The notes under the pieces are model-generated. The model saw only the letters and a program-made list of their open reading frames with translations, did no database searches and was not told the DNA's origin. A stretch of 64,000 nucleotides of DNA from an uncultured Pelagibacteraceae bacterium. GTDB taxonomy: Bacteria; Pseudomonadota; Alphaproteobacteria; Pelagibacterales; Pelagibacteraceae. The position numbers were made by a program, and so were the translations under genes. This document shows, piece after piece, positions 9,432 to 22,068 of this stretch (its first letter is position 1; each line of letters begins with the position of its first letter). The stretch lies in NCBI GenBank assembly GCA_902628195.1, contig CACOLY010000001.1:62001-126000 (forward strand). Direction: 5' to 3'.

Positions 9432-9553
9432 ATTGCTCTATCAAATACCCCAGTGTTATATAAAGTAAAAAAGAAAAGAAAAACCATGAAAGCAATAATT
9501 GCTAAAGCAGTAAGAATGTTTTTTTTCTTTGTTTTTTTATCAGGAGTTATCAT
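9428..9553 (-). CDS. Small single-TM protein in the cox cluster (41 aa, not in supplied ORF track)
   Basis: MITPDKKTKKKNILTALAIIAFMVFLFFFTLYNTGVFDRAI*; stop overlaps the Cox11 ATG (ATGA) and its start overlaps the ctaB 3' end; Lys-rich N-terminus plus TM helix, in the position of CoxF-like small proteins. Confidence 0.75.
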   Translation of the reverse strand: MITPDKKTKKKNILTALAIIAFMVFLFFFTLYNTGVFDRAI

Positions 9554-10464
9554 AAAATCTTATCTATCAGAAAAAGAACAAAAACTAAAAATAAATAAAG
9601 TATCGAATATCCAAATATAGATTTTGCTTTTTTTGGGTTAAACTTATTTTTCTTAAAATTGTAAAGTTCGTAACATAAAAAATTGTAATAAAAAGTTAAT
9701 AATAATGATGGGATTAAGAATATTAATCCCACAAAATTAATCAAATACGGAAAAATAATAACTGGCAACATTAATAAAGAATAAACAAATATATTAATCT
9801 TTGTACTCTCTACTCCATTTGTCAATGGAAGCATAGGTATATTAGCTTTTTTGTAATCATCTGATTTATACAAACTCAAAGCCCAAAAATGTGAAGGTGT
9901 CCAAAAAAATATAATTAGAAAAAAAGTTAATGGTTCAATTGAAAGAGATCCTGTTGCAATAGTCCATCCAATAACCGGAGGAAAAGCTCCTGCTGCCCCA
10001 CCAATAACTATGTTTTGTGGCGTTCTTCTTTTTAACCAAATTGTATAAACAAAAACATAAAATAAAATTGTAAGAAGTAATATGGATGCAGAAATTCTAT
10101 TCGTAAAATAATCTAATGTAACTACAGAAATTATAGACAAAGTTACACCAAAAATCAGTGCTTGATTTTTATTGACTTTTCCGGTCGGAATTGGTCTTAA
10201 ACAAGTTCTTGTCATTAATGCATCAAGATCAGACTCGTACCACATATTTAAAGCACCAGCTGCTCCTGCTCCTAAAGAAACTAACAAAATTCCAATTATT
10301 GCATCTTTTGTAGAGACGGCATTAGGTGCTGTTAATAAGCCAACAGCACAAGTAAAAATTACCAAAGACATCACTCTAGGTTTCATCAATTTAAATAATT
10401 CAGATAAATTAAATAAATCTTCCTGAGATAAACTTCTTTTTTTTAATTTTGAACTATCCATCAA
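9550..10464 (-). CDS. ctaB: Protoheme IX farnesyltransferase
   Basis: LMKPRVMSLVIFT, NMWYESDLDALMTRTCLRPIP prenyltransferase motif; UbiA family. Confidence 0.96.
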   Translation of the reverse strand: MMDSSKLKKRSLSQEDLFNLSELFKLMKPRVMSLVIFTCAVGLLTAPNAVSTKDAIIGILLVSLGAGAAGALNMWYESDLDALMTRTCLRPIPTGKVNKNQALIFGVTLSIISVVTLDYFTNRISASILLLTILFYVFVYTIWLKRRTPQNIVIGGAAGAFPPVIGWTIATGSLSIEPLTFFLIIFFWTPSHFWALSLYKSDDYKKANIPMLPLTNGVESTKINIFVYSLLMLPVIIFPYLINFVGLIFLIPSLLLTFYYNFLCYELYNFKKNKFNPKKAKSIFGYSILYLFLVFVLFLIDKIL

Positions 10465-10481
10465 TTTTTTTAACTTTTGTT

Positions 10482-12931
<2,450 letters not shown>

Positions 12932-12991
12932 TTTTAATAGCTATATAAAGCTCTTTTATAAAAATTACACTTTAGTTTTCGCGACAATTTA

Positions 12992-13693
12992 TCAATTAAT
13001 CACATAATTTATGATCGAAATCGCTGATATCACTGCAGTTTCAGATCTTAAAATGTTCTCATTAATTTTTATAGACTGAACACTTTTAAAAGAGAGAATC
13101 TCTTCTCTTTCAGTCTCTGAAAAATCACCTTCTGGACCAATTATAATACAAATTGGTTTATTTGTTAACTTTGATTTATCAATTTTTTTATTATCTGAAT
13201 TTAAATCAGTAAATATTAAATCCATTGAATTTGATTTTAAAAAATTTTTTAAATTTTGAGCCTTCTCAACAACAGGAATATTAAGACGATTTGACTGTTC
13301 ACTAGCCTCAATAACTATTTTTTTAAAACGTTCATTGTTAATCTTTCTAACTACTGTTCTCTCAAAAATAATTGGTAAAAATCTTGTGACTCCTAATTCT
13401 GTTGCTTTTTGTATCATAAAATTTTGATAGTTTGATTTAATTGGAGAGAATGCTAAGTACAATTCTTTTGAACTTTCTTTTTTTCTTAATTGTTTTACTG
13501 TTTTAAATTCGACAATACCTTTTGGAATTCCTAAAACTTTTGCCTGCCATTCTCCATTTTTATTAAATATCGAAAAAACTTCATTTTCTTTAATTCTCAT
13601 CACTTTAGTTAGATAATGTGATTGAGACTTATCTAATCTATCAGTCATATTTGCTGATATTGTATTTGAAAAAAATAATCTAATATTACTCAT
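12992..13693 (-). CDS. rsmE: 16S rRNA (uracil(1498)-N(3))-methyltransferase
   Basis: Fold/motifs: MIQKATELGVTRFLPI, IIGPEGDFSETE, LRSETAVISAISIINY. Confidence 0.95.
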   Translation of the reverse strand: MSNIRLFFSNTISANMTDRLDKSQSHYLTKVMRIKENEVFSIFNKNGEWQAKVLGIPKGIVEFKTVKQLRKKESSKELYLAFSPIKSNYQNFMIQKATELGVTRFLPIIFERTVVRKINNERFKKIVIEASEQSNRLNIPVVEKAQNLKNFLKSNSMDLIFTDLNSDNKKIDKSKLTNKPICIIIGPEGDFSETEREEILSFKSVQSIKINENILRSETAVISAISIINYVIN

Positions 13694-13710
13694 TTATGTT
13701 AAGTTAATTT

Positions 13711-14373
13711 ATGAAAAATATTAAAGCAATAATTTTTGATGCTTATGGCACATTGTTTGATGTCAATTCTGCTGCAGAGAAATGTAAAGATAAAATTGGA
13801 GAAAAATGGGAGCCTTTTTCAAATTTTTGGAGAACTACTCAATTAGAATATACTTGGCTTCGAAGTTTAATGGGAAGACACAAAGATTTTTGGCAGATTA
13901 CTGAGGATAGTTTAGATAAATCTATGAAAGTTTTTAAAATAAAACCTTCAATGAAAGATGAGCTTTTAAACCTCTACAAAGTTCTATCTCCTTTTAAAGA
14001 AGTTCAAGAAACTTTAAAAAAATTAAAAGAAAAAAAATTTAAATTAGCTATTCTTTCAAATGGAACTCCATCATTGCTTAAGGAGTTAGTTAAAAGTAAT
14101 AATTTAGAAAATTTATTTGATGATATTTTTTCAATTGAAGAAGTAGGTGTATATAAACCAAACTCTGAAGTTTATGATATGCCCATAAAAAAATATAAAA
14201 TTAAAAAAAATGAAGTTGCTTTTTTGAGTTCAAACTCATGGGATGTTTCTGGAGGTGGAAATTATGGTTTCCAAGCTATTTGGGTGAATAGAAACAACAG
14301 TATTTTTGACAATTTAGATTATAAACCTAGATTTGAAATAAAAGATTTATCTGGATTATTGAATGAATTTTAA
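13711..14373 (+). CDS. HAD-superfamily haloacid dehalogenase type II-like hydrolase
   Basis: IKAIIFDAYGTLFDV, LAILSNGTP, VGVYKPNSEVY, FLSSNSWDVSGGGNYGFQAIWVNR motifs. Confidence 0.92.
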   Translation: MKNIKAIIFDAYGTLFDVNSAAEKCKDKIGEKWEPFSNFWRTTQLEYTWLRSLMGRHKDFWQITEDSLDKSMKVFKIKPSMKDELLNLYKVLSPFKEVQETLKKLKEKKFKLAILSNGTPSLLKELVKSNNLENLFDDIFSIEEVGVYKPNSEVYDMPIKKYKIKKNEVAFLSSNSWDVSGGGNYGFQAIWVNRNNSIFDNLDYKPRFEIKDLSGLLNEF

Positions 14374-14424
14374 TATATAAATAACTTCTTAGGAGACATA
14401 ACTAAATATTAATAAAGGAAAATT

Positions 14425-14613
14425 ATGAGTGAAAAAAAAGATGTGTCTTTCGAAATATACGATGATTCAGAAAAAATGTTAGATCAAATTGTAGATAAAT
14501 ATGATCTTCCTGATAAATCAAAGGCTCTAAGATGCTTGATGGATTATGTAGAGGAAAAGGAGTCTGATTGGGATGATATGTTTGCTACAGTCCGATGTAA
14601 TAGATGTGATTAA
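14425..14613 (+). CDS. Small hypothetical protein, ribbon-helix-helix-like with C-terminal CxxC
   Basis: MSEKKDVSFEIYDDSEKMLDQIVDKYDLPDKSKALRCLMDYVEE...RCNRCD; beta-alpha-alpha pattern resembles RHH; good RBS (AAAGGA). Confidence 0.7.
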   Translation: MSEKKDVSFEIYDDSEKMLDQIVDKYDLPDKSKALRCLMDYVEEKESDWDDMFATVRCNRCD

Positions 14614-14619
14614 AAAAAT

Positions 14620-14988
14620 ATGACTAAAATTTTAGATTTAATTGGAAGAATTTTTATTTCAGGTATTTTCTTATTAAGTGCTTACAATAAAATTGGGAAT
14701 TATGAGGGAACTCTCGGCTGGATGGGAAGTTTTGGTCTACCAGGATTTTTATTGGCTCCAGCGATTTTATTGGAAGTAATTGCTCCAATTTTAATTATTT
14801 TAGGTTATCAAACTAAAATAGCTGCAGCTGCTTTAAGTATATTTTGTATAGCGACAGCTTTTATCTTTCACAATAATTTTTCTGACCAAATGCAAGTGAT
14901 AGCATTTATGAAAAATATTGCTTTAGCTGGTGGTTTTTTATTCTTAGTTGCAAACGGTGCTAAGGGTTATTGTTTAGACAAAAAGTAA
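14620..14988 (+). CDS. DoxX family membrane protein
   Basis: Four-TM 122 aa protein: IGRIFISGIFLLSAYNKI, MKNIALAGGFLFLVANG pattern. Confidence 0.88.
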   Translation: MTKILDLIGRIFISGIFLLSAYNKIGNYEGTLGWMGSFGLPGFLLAPAILLEVIAPILIILGYQTKIAAAALSIFCIATAFIFHNNFSDQMQVIAFMKNIALAGGFLFLVANGAKGYCLDKK

Positions 14989-15024
14989 CCTTGAATCAAA
15001 TATTAAACATATTATTAAACACTA

Positions 15025-15861
15025 ATGAAAAATATTGAAGTTAAACAAATTATAGATCCAATTCCAGCATCTGACGGTGCTGGCGTAAAATTAAAAAGGA
15101 GCATTGGAGTTGAGCCAAATTACTTTGATCCTTTTTTAATGCTGGATGAATTTGGTTCTGAAAATAGTGAGGATTATATTGCAGGTTTTCCCCCTCACCC
15201 TCATAGAGGTATTGAAACAGTTACTTATATGTTGGCTGGAGATTTTGAGCATAAAGATAGTACTGGTGGTGAGGGAAGAATGACCGCTGGAGATGTTCAG
15301 TGGATGAAAACTGGAAGTGGGATTATCCATTCAGAAATGCCTGCTATGAAAGAAGGCAAACTTCACGGTTTTCAATTATGGATCAATATGCCTGCAAAAT
15401 TGAAGATGAGCAAACCTGAGTATATTTATATTGATGCTGATAAAATGAGTGTTCACGAAGATGATGATAAGCTTGTAAAAGTTATTGCTGGTAAATTTGA
15501 AAAAGCCGAAGGTCCTGTAAAAAAACATAATGTTGAGCCTGTTTATTTTGATGTTGAATTAAATATTAATAAAGAATTTAATTTCAATTTACCATCCACT
15601 CACAACACTTTCATTTATTTAATCAATGGTGAAATAGAAATCGGCAATAAAAAACACGATAATGTAAAAGATAGTACCTTAATACTACTTACAAAAGGTG
15701 AAGTATTAAAGATTAAAGCTAAATCAAAAGCAAAATTTTTAGTGATATCTGGTAAACCAATAAATGAAGAAATTGCAAGAGGTGGCCCATTTGTAATGAA
15801 TACTAAAGCAGAGATCTTACAAGCTGTTCAAGATTATCATAATGGCACATTTGTAAAATGA
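15025..15861 (+). CDS. Pirin family protein
   Basis: FDPFLMLDEFGS, FPPHPHRGIETVTYMLAGDFEHKDSTG, GDVQWMKTGSGIIHSE motifs. Confidence 0.95.
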   Translation: MKNIEVKQIIDPIPASDGAGVKLKRSIGVEPNYFDPFLMLDEFGSENSEDYIAGFPPHPHRGIETVTYMLAGDFEHKDSTGGEGRMTAGDVQWMKTGSGIIHSEMPAMKEGKLHGFQLWINMPAKLKMSKPEYIYIDADKMSVHEDDDKLVKVIAGKFEKAEGPVKKHNVEPVYFDVELNINKEFNFNLPSTHNTFIYLINGEIEIGNKKHDNVKDSTLILLTKGEVLKIKAKSKAKFLVISGKPINEEIARGGPFVMNTKAEILQAVQDYHNGTFVK

Positions 15862-16829
15862 AAGCTGTAACAATATCAAAAAATGGTGGCCCGGAAGTTT
15901 TGGAGCTGAAAGATATTAAATTAGGTGATCCAAACTCTGGTGAAGTTTTAATTAAGAACCAAGCTATCGGTTTAAATTATATTGATACTTATCATAGATC
16001 AGGCCTCTATCCCGTTGAGTTGCCGTCAAATATTGGAATTGAAGGAGCTGGAATAATTGAAAAGATCGGTTCTGATGTAAAAAATTTTAAGGTTGGTGAT
16101 AAAGTAGCATACGCATCAATGCCTATTGGTTCATATGCAACACATAGAATTTTTCCAACAAAAAAATTAGTTAAAGTGCCCAATGAAATAGAATTAGAAA
16201 ATGTTGTAACTTTAATGACCAAAGGCTTCACAGTTTTTTATCTTCTTCATAAAACCTATCCTGTAAAGTCTGGAGAAACTATATTGTTTCATGCGGCTGC
16301 TGGTGGTTTAGGACAAATATTTTGTCAGTGGGCTAAAAGTTTAGGTTGTACCGTAATTGGAACAGTAGGATCTGACGAAAAAATCCAAATAGCTAAAGCA
16401 AATGGTTGTGATCATGTAATTAATTATTCAAAAGAAAATTTTGCAGAAAAAGTTAAAGAAATTACCAATGGAGTTGGTGTTCCTGTGGTCTATGATGGTG
16501 TTGGCAAAAAAACATTTGATGGTTCAATTGAATGTTTAAAAACTAGAGGAATGATGGTTTCTTTTGGAAATGCGTCAGGCCCTCTAGATCCTTGCAATGT
16601 AACAAAATCTTTAGCCCCAAAAGGTTTATATTTAACAAGACCAAGTATTGCTCATTACACTTCAACTAAGGAAGAATTAGATGAAACTGCTAAAAAAGTT
16701 TTTGAAATGTATATTAAAAAAAAATTTACTCTTAATATTTTTAGAAAATATCCCTTAAGTGAAATTGTGAAAGCTCATCAAGATTTAGAGGGACGAAAAA
16801 TTTTAGGGCCTGCTGTAATTATCCCTTAA
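15858..16829 (+). CDS. Quinone oxidoreductase (zinc-independent MDR family)
   Basis: GLNYIDTYHRSGLYP, LFHAAAGGLGQIFCQWAKSLG, NCxTKSLAPKGLYLTRPSI. Confidence 0.94.
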   Translation: MKAVTISKNGGPEVLELKDIKLGDPNSGEVLIKNQAIGLNYIDTYHRSGLYPVELPSNIGIEGAGIIEKIGSDVKNFKVGDKVAYASMPIGSYATHRIFPTKKLVKVPNEIELENVVTLMTKGFTVFYLLHKTYPVKSGETILFHAAAGGLGQIFCQWAKSLGCTVIGTVGSDEKIQIAKANGCDHVINYSKENFAEKVKEITNGVGVPVVYDGVGKKTFDGSIECLKTRGMMVSFGNASGPLDPCNVTKSLAPKGLYLTRPSIAHYTSTKEELDETAKKVFEMYIKKKFTLNIFRKYPLSEIVKAHQDLEGRKILGPAVIIP

Positions 16830-17251
16830 TCAACCCTAACATCCATATCTGACATATGTAGTCTTAAAGCGTTTGTTGAAACATGAATTTCTCTTATAAA
16901 AAAAATTATTGAAATCATCATTGATAAACAACAGGATCCGAAAATTAATCTTGCTATAAAAACCTCATTCAAGTACAGACCTAACACTGTAAGCATATTA
17001 AATAAAAAACCAAATGCACCGAACATAATCGACCATCTTAGTAAAGTAATTCTTCCACTTAAATTTATGAACTGTTTTTTCCATTCAGGTGGAACATGTT
17101 TTTCATAAACATGCTCATCATGAAGTTCTCTAATTAAAGCACTTAAGGAATGAAATCTATTACTATACACTCCCATTATCAAAGGAATAGCAGGAAACAT
17201 TAATGCTGTTACTGTATAATCTATATTCATACGAATCAGTTTGATTATCAA
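16826..17251 (-). CDS. DUF2721 family membrane protein
   Basis: ALMFPAIPLIMGVYSNRFHSLSALIRELHD with three TM segments. Confidence 0.8.
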   Translation of the reverse strand: MIIKLIRMNIDYTVTALMFPAIPLIMGVYSNRFHSLSALIRELHDEHVYEKHVPPEWKKQFINLSGRITLLRWSIMFGAFGFLFNMLTVLGLYLNEVFIARLIFGSCCLSMMISIIFFIREIHVSTNALRLHMSDMDVRVD

Positions 17252-17281
17252 TCTTGCCTTTGTTATTTACAAGTAAATTTT

Positions 17282-18151
17282 ATGGACCAAATAAAATTAT
17301 TTTTAGAACTTACAAGATTTAAAAGACCTATTGGATACATGTTGCTATTTTGGCCTTGTGCTTGGGGTTTAACTTTGGCTTATGATTTTTCTAATGATCT
17401 TAAACTATATCTTTTCTATCTAATTCTTTTTTTCTCAGGCTCTGTATTAATGAGATCTGCTGGATGCATTATAAATGATATTGTAGATAGGGAATTTGAT
17501 AAAAAGGTTTCAAGAACTAAAGATAGACCTATAGCATCAGGTAAAATATCTGTGAGACTCGGATTGATTTATGCAACTATTTTATGTTTTCTTGCATTGT
17601 TAGTTTTGATTAATTTTAACTACCTGACTATTATTTTAGCTTTTTGCTCTATGCCACTAGCGTTTACTTATCCATTGATGAAAAGATACACTTATTGGCC
17701 ACAATTATTTTTGGGAATAACTTTCAATTACGGTCTATTGTTAGGTTGGACCTCAATTGAAAACTCGATAAATTTAATACCAATTATTCTTTATTTTGGA
17801 GCCATATTTTGGACACTTGGATACGACACTATCTATGGATACCAAGATATTACAGATGACGAAATAATAGGAGTTAAATCAACGTCTATAAAATTTAAAG
17901 ATAATCCAAAGAAGTTTTTGTTTATATGTTACTCAATCACAATTCTATCCTATATTTTTGTAGGTATTTATATGAATTTTAATTTTTTTCTATACTTGGG
18001 CATTATCATCATGATCGCCCATCTATTTTTTTTTCAAATAAGATCATTTGATCAAACAAATATACAAAAATGTTTAAAAATTTTTAAAAGTAATAATTTT
18101 TTTGGTTTCATTGTTTTAGCATTTATTTTTTTAGGAAAAATTAATATATGA
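17282..18151 (+). CDS. ubiA: 4-hydroxybenzoate octaprenyltransferase
   Basis: RPIGYMLLFWPCAWGL, CIINDIVDREFDKKVSRTKDRPIASG, YQDITDDEIIGVKST. Confidence 0.95.
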   Translation: MDQIKLFLELTRFKRPIGYMLLFWPCAWGLTLAYDFSNDLKLYLFYLILFFSGSVLMRSAGCIINDIVDREFDKKVSRTKDRPIASGKISVRLGLIYATILCFLALLVLINFNYLTIILAFCSMPLAFTYPLMKRYTYWPQLFLGITFNYGLLLGWTSIENSINLIPIILYFGAIFWTLGYDTIYGYQDITDDEIIGVKSTSIKFKDNPKKFLFICYSITILSYIFVGIYMNFNFFLYLGIIIMIAHLFFFQIRSFDQTNIQKCLKIFKSNNFFGFIVLAFIFLGKINI

Positions 18152-19887
18152 ATTCAAGTGATATTTTAAAAAGACTCTATAAAGATTACTCAAAAAAATT
18201 CCTAAAAAAAATATTTCTTGCTGGTTTATTTTCAATAATTGTCGCTACAAGTACATCTGCAATTGCTTGGTTATTAGACCCTGCTATAAAAAAAATCTTT
18301 ATAGATAAGGATGAAACTTTAATATTTTTAATTCCAGCATTAATAATTATTACATTTGCTGCAAAAGGTATTTCTCTTTATTTTGCAAAAGCAACGATGA
18401 TTCATGTTGGTGAAGAAATAAAAAAATTATTACAATTTGATATGATTTCATCATTAATAAATGCAGACACAAAGTTAATTGATGCAAAACACTCTGGAAA
18501 ATTTATATCTAATCTTACTTATGATGTGACACATATTACTAATATGCTTAGCGATGCTATCTTAGCATTATTCAAAGACAGTCTTACACTTATCGGTCTT
18601 TTAATTGTTATGTTTTATCAAAATTGGAAACTTTCATTAATATCAATCATAATGATACCTTTAGCAAGTATGGCTGCAAAAACACTTGGAAAAAGGGTTA
18701 GTAAAGTAGCAACTGAAGCACAAGAGAGATCAGGATTTTTAAATTCATACTTAATCGAGTTATTTAAAAATCATAAACTTATAAAAATATTTCAAAAAGA
18801 AAATTATGAGATCAAAAGGTCTCATGACCATTTAGAAAAATTAAAAAATAAAACTGCAAAAATAAGAACTGTTTACGTGCGTGTTTCTCCTATTATGGAA
18901 ACTTTTACAGGTATAATGATAGCAATATTAATTTTTTACTCTGGAAAATTAATAATTAGAAATGAGATAGATATTAATAATTTTTTTTCATTTCTAGCAG
19001 CTATGATGCTCGCTTATCAACCAGTGCGATCTTTAGCAACAATAAACATGGCAATCAATCAAGGTCTTACTGCAGCTAGGAGAATATTACCAATTGTTGA
19101 TAATATAAATGAAATAAAAGATGATAAAAATGCTTCTGATATTTCAATAAGAAGTGGAAGTATTAAATTCCAAAATGTTTATTTTAAATATCATGATGAA
19201 AATGAAAATGTTTTAAAAAATATAAACCTTGAGATTAATGGGAACAAAATGTCTGCTTTAGTTGGTCATAGTGGATCTGGAAAATCTACAATATTAAACT
19301 TGATACCTCGTTTTTATAATGTTGATTCTGGTGATATATTTATTGATAATCAATCAATCTATCAAACAAAAATAAAATCTCTTAGACAAAAAATATCCTT
19401 AGTAAGCCAAGATACAACTCTATTTGATGACACGATTAAAAATAATATAGCTTATGCAAACATTGATGCATCAGATATCGAGATTGAAGAAGCTGCTAAA
19501 CTTTCTTTTTGTGAAGAATTTATTAATGAACTTCCAAAAAAATATGAAACCGTAATTGGTGAGAATGGAGTTCGTCTATCAGGAGGTGAAAAACAAAGAA
19601 TATCAATTGCAAGAGCTATGCTAAAGAAAAGCCCAATAATTTTACTTGATGAGGCTACCTCATCATTAGACTCTGAAACTGAGGAAAAAATTCAGAATGC
19701 ATTAAATATTCTTACTAAAAATCGAACTACAATTGTGATTGCACATAGACTATCAACAATACTTAACTCTGATAAAATATTTGTTGTAGAAAATGGAGAA
19801 ATAATTACCTCTGGAAAACATGAGGATCTTTTAAAAGATTCAATGCAATATAAAAATTTTTATGAAAAGCAAATTAAAAAAAAATAA
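18148..19887 (+). CDS. Lipid A export-type ABC transporter (MsbA-like)
   Basis: TM domain plus NBD: LVGHSGSGKSTILNLIPRFY, RLSGGEKQRISIARAML, ILLDEATSSLDSETE; followed by waaA-lpxK-lpxL. Confidence 0.92.
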   Translation: MNSSDILKRLYKDYSKKFLKKIFLAGLFSIIVATSTSAIAWLLDPAIKKIFIDKDETLIFLIPALIIITFAAKGISLYFAKATMIHVGEEIKKLLQFDMISSLINADTKLIDAKHSGKFISNLTYDVTHITNMLSDAILALFKDSLTLIGLLIVMFYQNWKLSLISIIMIPLASMAAKTLGKRVSKVATEAQERSGFLNSYLIELFKNHKLIKIFQKENYEIKRSHDHLEKLKNKTAKIRTVYVRVSPIMETFTGIMIAILIFYSGKLIIRNEIDINNFFSFLAAMMLAYQPVRSLATINMAINQGLTAARRILPIVDNINEIKDDKNASDISIRSGSIKFQNVYFKYHDENENVLKNINLEINGNKMSALVGHSGSGKSTILNLIPRFYNVDSGDIFIDNQSIYQTKIKSLRQKISLVSQDTTLFDDTIKNNIAYANIDASDIEIEEAAKLSFCEEFINELPKKYETVIGENGVRLSGGEKQRISIARAMLKKSPIILLDEATSSLDSETEEKIQNALNILTKNRTTIVIAHRLSTILNSDKIFVVENGEIITSGKHEDLLKDSMQYKNFYEKQIKKK

Positions 19888-21143
19888 TGTTTTTAATTTA
19901 TCAATTTTTAATCATTTTAATTTTAATTCTGTCCCCAATAATTTTAACCATTAGATTTATTAAGGATAAAGAGGACACAAAACGGTTTATTGAAAAATTC
20001 TGTTTTATTTCAAAGAAAAGGATAAGTGGAAATCTTATTTGGTTCCATGTTGCAAGTGTTGGAGAATTGATGAGTATAATTCCGTTAATTAAAAAATTAG
20101 AAACTGAGAATAAAATTAAAACTATCTTAATTACAACTTCAACATTAAGTTCTTCTAGAATAATTAAAAACTATAAATTCAAAAAAACTATCCATCAATT
20201 TTTTCCAATCGATTTTTTTTATTTTAGTTCAAAATTTTTAGAATATTGGAAACCAACACTGGCTATATTTATAGATTCTGAAATATGGCCGAGTATGTAT
20301 AAAGAACTAGAAAAAAAATCTATACCCTTATTACTAATGAATGCGAGGATTACTAATAAATCTTTTAGAAGGTGGAAACTTTTTAATCAATTTACTGGAA
20401 ATATTTTTGATTGTATTAAAATAGCATTTCCATCTAATTCTGATACAAACAAATATTTAAAAAAACTAAATGTAAAAAAAATAAAGAATATTGGAAATTT
20501 AAAGTTTTCAGAAATTTCTAATAAAAAAAATATAAAACTTCCAAGTTCTTTTTTAAAATCAATAAAAAAAAGATTGATTTTTTGTGCATCAAGTACACAC
20601 CCGTCAGAAGAAAAAATTATAGCAAATATTCACTCGCAACTTAAAAAAAATATCAATAATTTACTTACAATTATAATTCCAAGACATGTTCAAAGAATAA
20701 GGAAAATTAACGAGGAGATTAAGTCTTTAGGATTAAGAACTATTATTAGATCGACAAATGAAAAAATAAAAAAGGAAACAGATATTTATTTAGTAGATAC
20801 CTATGGAGAAACAAAAAAATTTTTTAATATATCTAAAGTTGCATTCATTGGTGGCTCTATAGTAAATCATGGAGGACAAAATCCTATTGAACCGGCAAGA
20901 TTTAACCTTAACATAATTCATGGTCCGAATATTGATAACTTTAAAGATATCTATAGACTTTTTGATAAGAAAAAAGCCGCTTTTAAAATAAATAACATTA
21001 GTGAATTAAAAAAAATTTCTTTTAAATTATTAAAGATGAAAAGAAGGAAAAAAATAAATTTATCTGATATGGGTAATTTAATTTTAAAAAAAAGTGAAGC
21101 AGAGATCCTAAAAATATTCAAAGATGAAATTAAAAAAACCTAA
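19887..21143 (+). CDS. waaA: 3-deoxy-D-manno-octulosonic-acid transferase
   Basis: WFHVASVGELMSIIPLI, SEIWPSMYKEL, GGSIVNHGGQNPIEPA motifs. Confidence 0.95.
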   Translation: MFLIYQFLIILILILSPIILTIRFIKDKEDTKRFIEKFCFISKKRISGNLIWFHVASVGELMSIIPLIKKLETENKIKTILITTSTLSSSRIIKNYKFKKTIHQFFPIDFFYFSSKFLEYWKPTLAIFIDSEIWPSMYKELEKKSIPLLLMNARITNKSFRRWKLFNQFTGNIFDCIKIAFPSNSDTNKYLKKLNVKKIKNIGNLKFSEISNKKNIKLPSSFLKSIKKRLIFCASSTHPSEEKIIANIHSQLKKNINNLLTIIIPRHVQRIRKINEEIKSLGLRTIIRSTNEKIKKETDIYLVDTYGETKKFFNISKVAFIGGSIVNHGGQNPIEPARFNLNIIHGPNIDNFKDIYRLFDKKKAAFKINNISELKKISFKLLKMKRRKKINLSDMGNLILKKSEAEILKIFKDEIKKT

Positions 21144-22068
21144 ATTTTGGGATTACAAAAAGCCAAGTTTACTATCCTATATTCTTTTTCCCTTATCAAA
21201 ATTATTTGAATTTATCTCACTAATTAATATAAAAAAAAAGAAAAATTTTGAAAATATAAAATGTATATGTATTGGTAACATATATTTAGGAGGAACTGGA
21301 AAAACTTCTCTAGCAATTGAAATTAAGAAAATTTTAGATAAAAAAAATATTAAAAGTTGTTTTATTAAAAAAAATTATCCAGATCAGATAGATGAACAAA
21401 TACTTTTAAGCAAATTTGGAAAAACTTTTATTCATAGTAGTCGTATAGAAGCTCTCAAAAAAGCTATTTTACATAAATATGAAATTGCTATTTTTGATGA
21501 TGGTCTTCAGGATAAAAGTATTTCGTATGATCTTTCTTTTGTATGTTTTAATAAAAAAAATTTAATCGGAAATGGATGCTTGATTCCAGCAGGTCCATTA
21601 AGAGAAAATCTTAAAAGTCTGAACAGATATAAAAATATTTTTTTGAATGGAAATAATGAAAATAATGAAAATTTTAAGATAAAATTGTTAAAAAAATTTC
21701 CAGATCTTAATTTTTATGAAACTAACTATAAATTACTTAATTTAGATGAATTAAACATTAATGATAATTTCGTAGTTTTTTCAGGTATTGGAAATCATAG
21801 TACATTCTTGAATATGTTAATTGAAAATAAATTTAAGGTTATAAAAGATATAGAATTTCCAGATCATTACAATTATTCGAGTCGAGATATTGAAAAGATA
21901 TATGAAATTGCAAAAAAAAATAATTCAAAGATTTTAACTACAGAAAAAGATTTTGTAAGATTGAAAAATGAAGATAAAAAAAATATAAAATTTACCAAAA
22001 TTTGTTTAAAAATTATTGAAATTGAAAAACTAAAAGAAAAACTAAAAATTAAAAATGAAGTTAATTAA
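21124..22068 (+). CDS. lpxK: Tetraacyldisaccharide 4'-kinase
   Basis: KPKFWDYKKPSLLSYILFPLS, CIGNIYLGGTGKTSLAIEI, FDDGLQD motifs. Confidence 0.95.
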   Translation: MKLKKPKFWDYKKPSLLSYILFPLSKLFEFISLINIKKKKNFENIKCICIGNIYLGGTGKTSLAIEIKKILDKKNIKSCFIKKNYPDQIDEQILLSKFGKTFIHSSRIEALKKAILHKYEIAIFDDGLQDKSISYDLSFVCFNKKNLIGNGCLIPAGPLRENLKSLNRYKNIFLNGNNENNENFKIKLLKKFPDLNFYETNYKLLNLDELNINDNFVVFSGIGNHSTFLNMLIENKFKVIKDIEFPDHYNYSSRDIEKIYEIAKKNNSKILTTEKDFVRLKNEDKKNIKFTKICLKIIEIEKLKEKLKIKNEVN

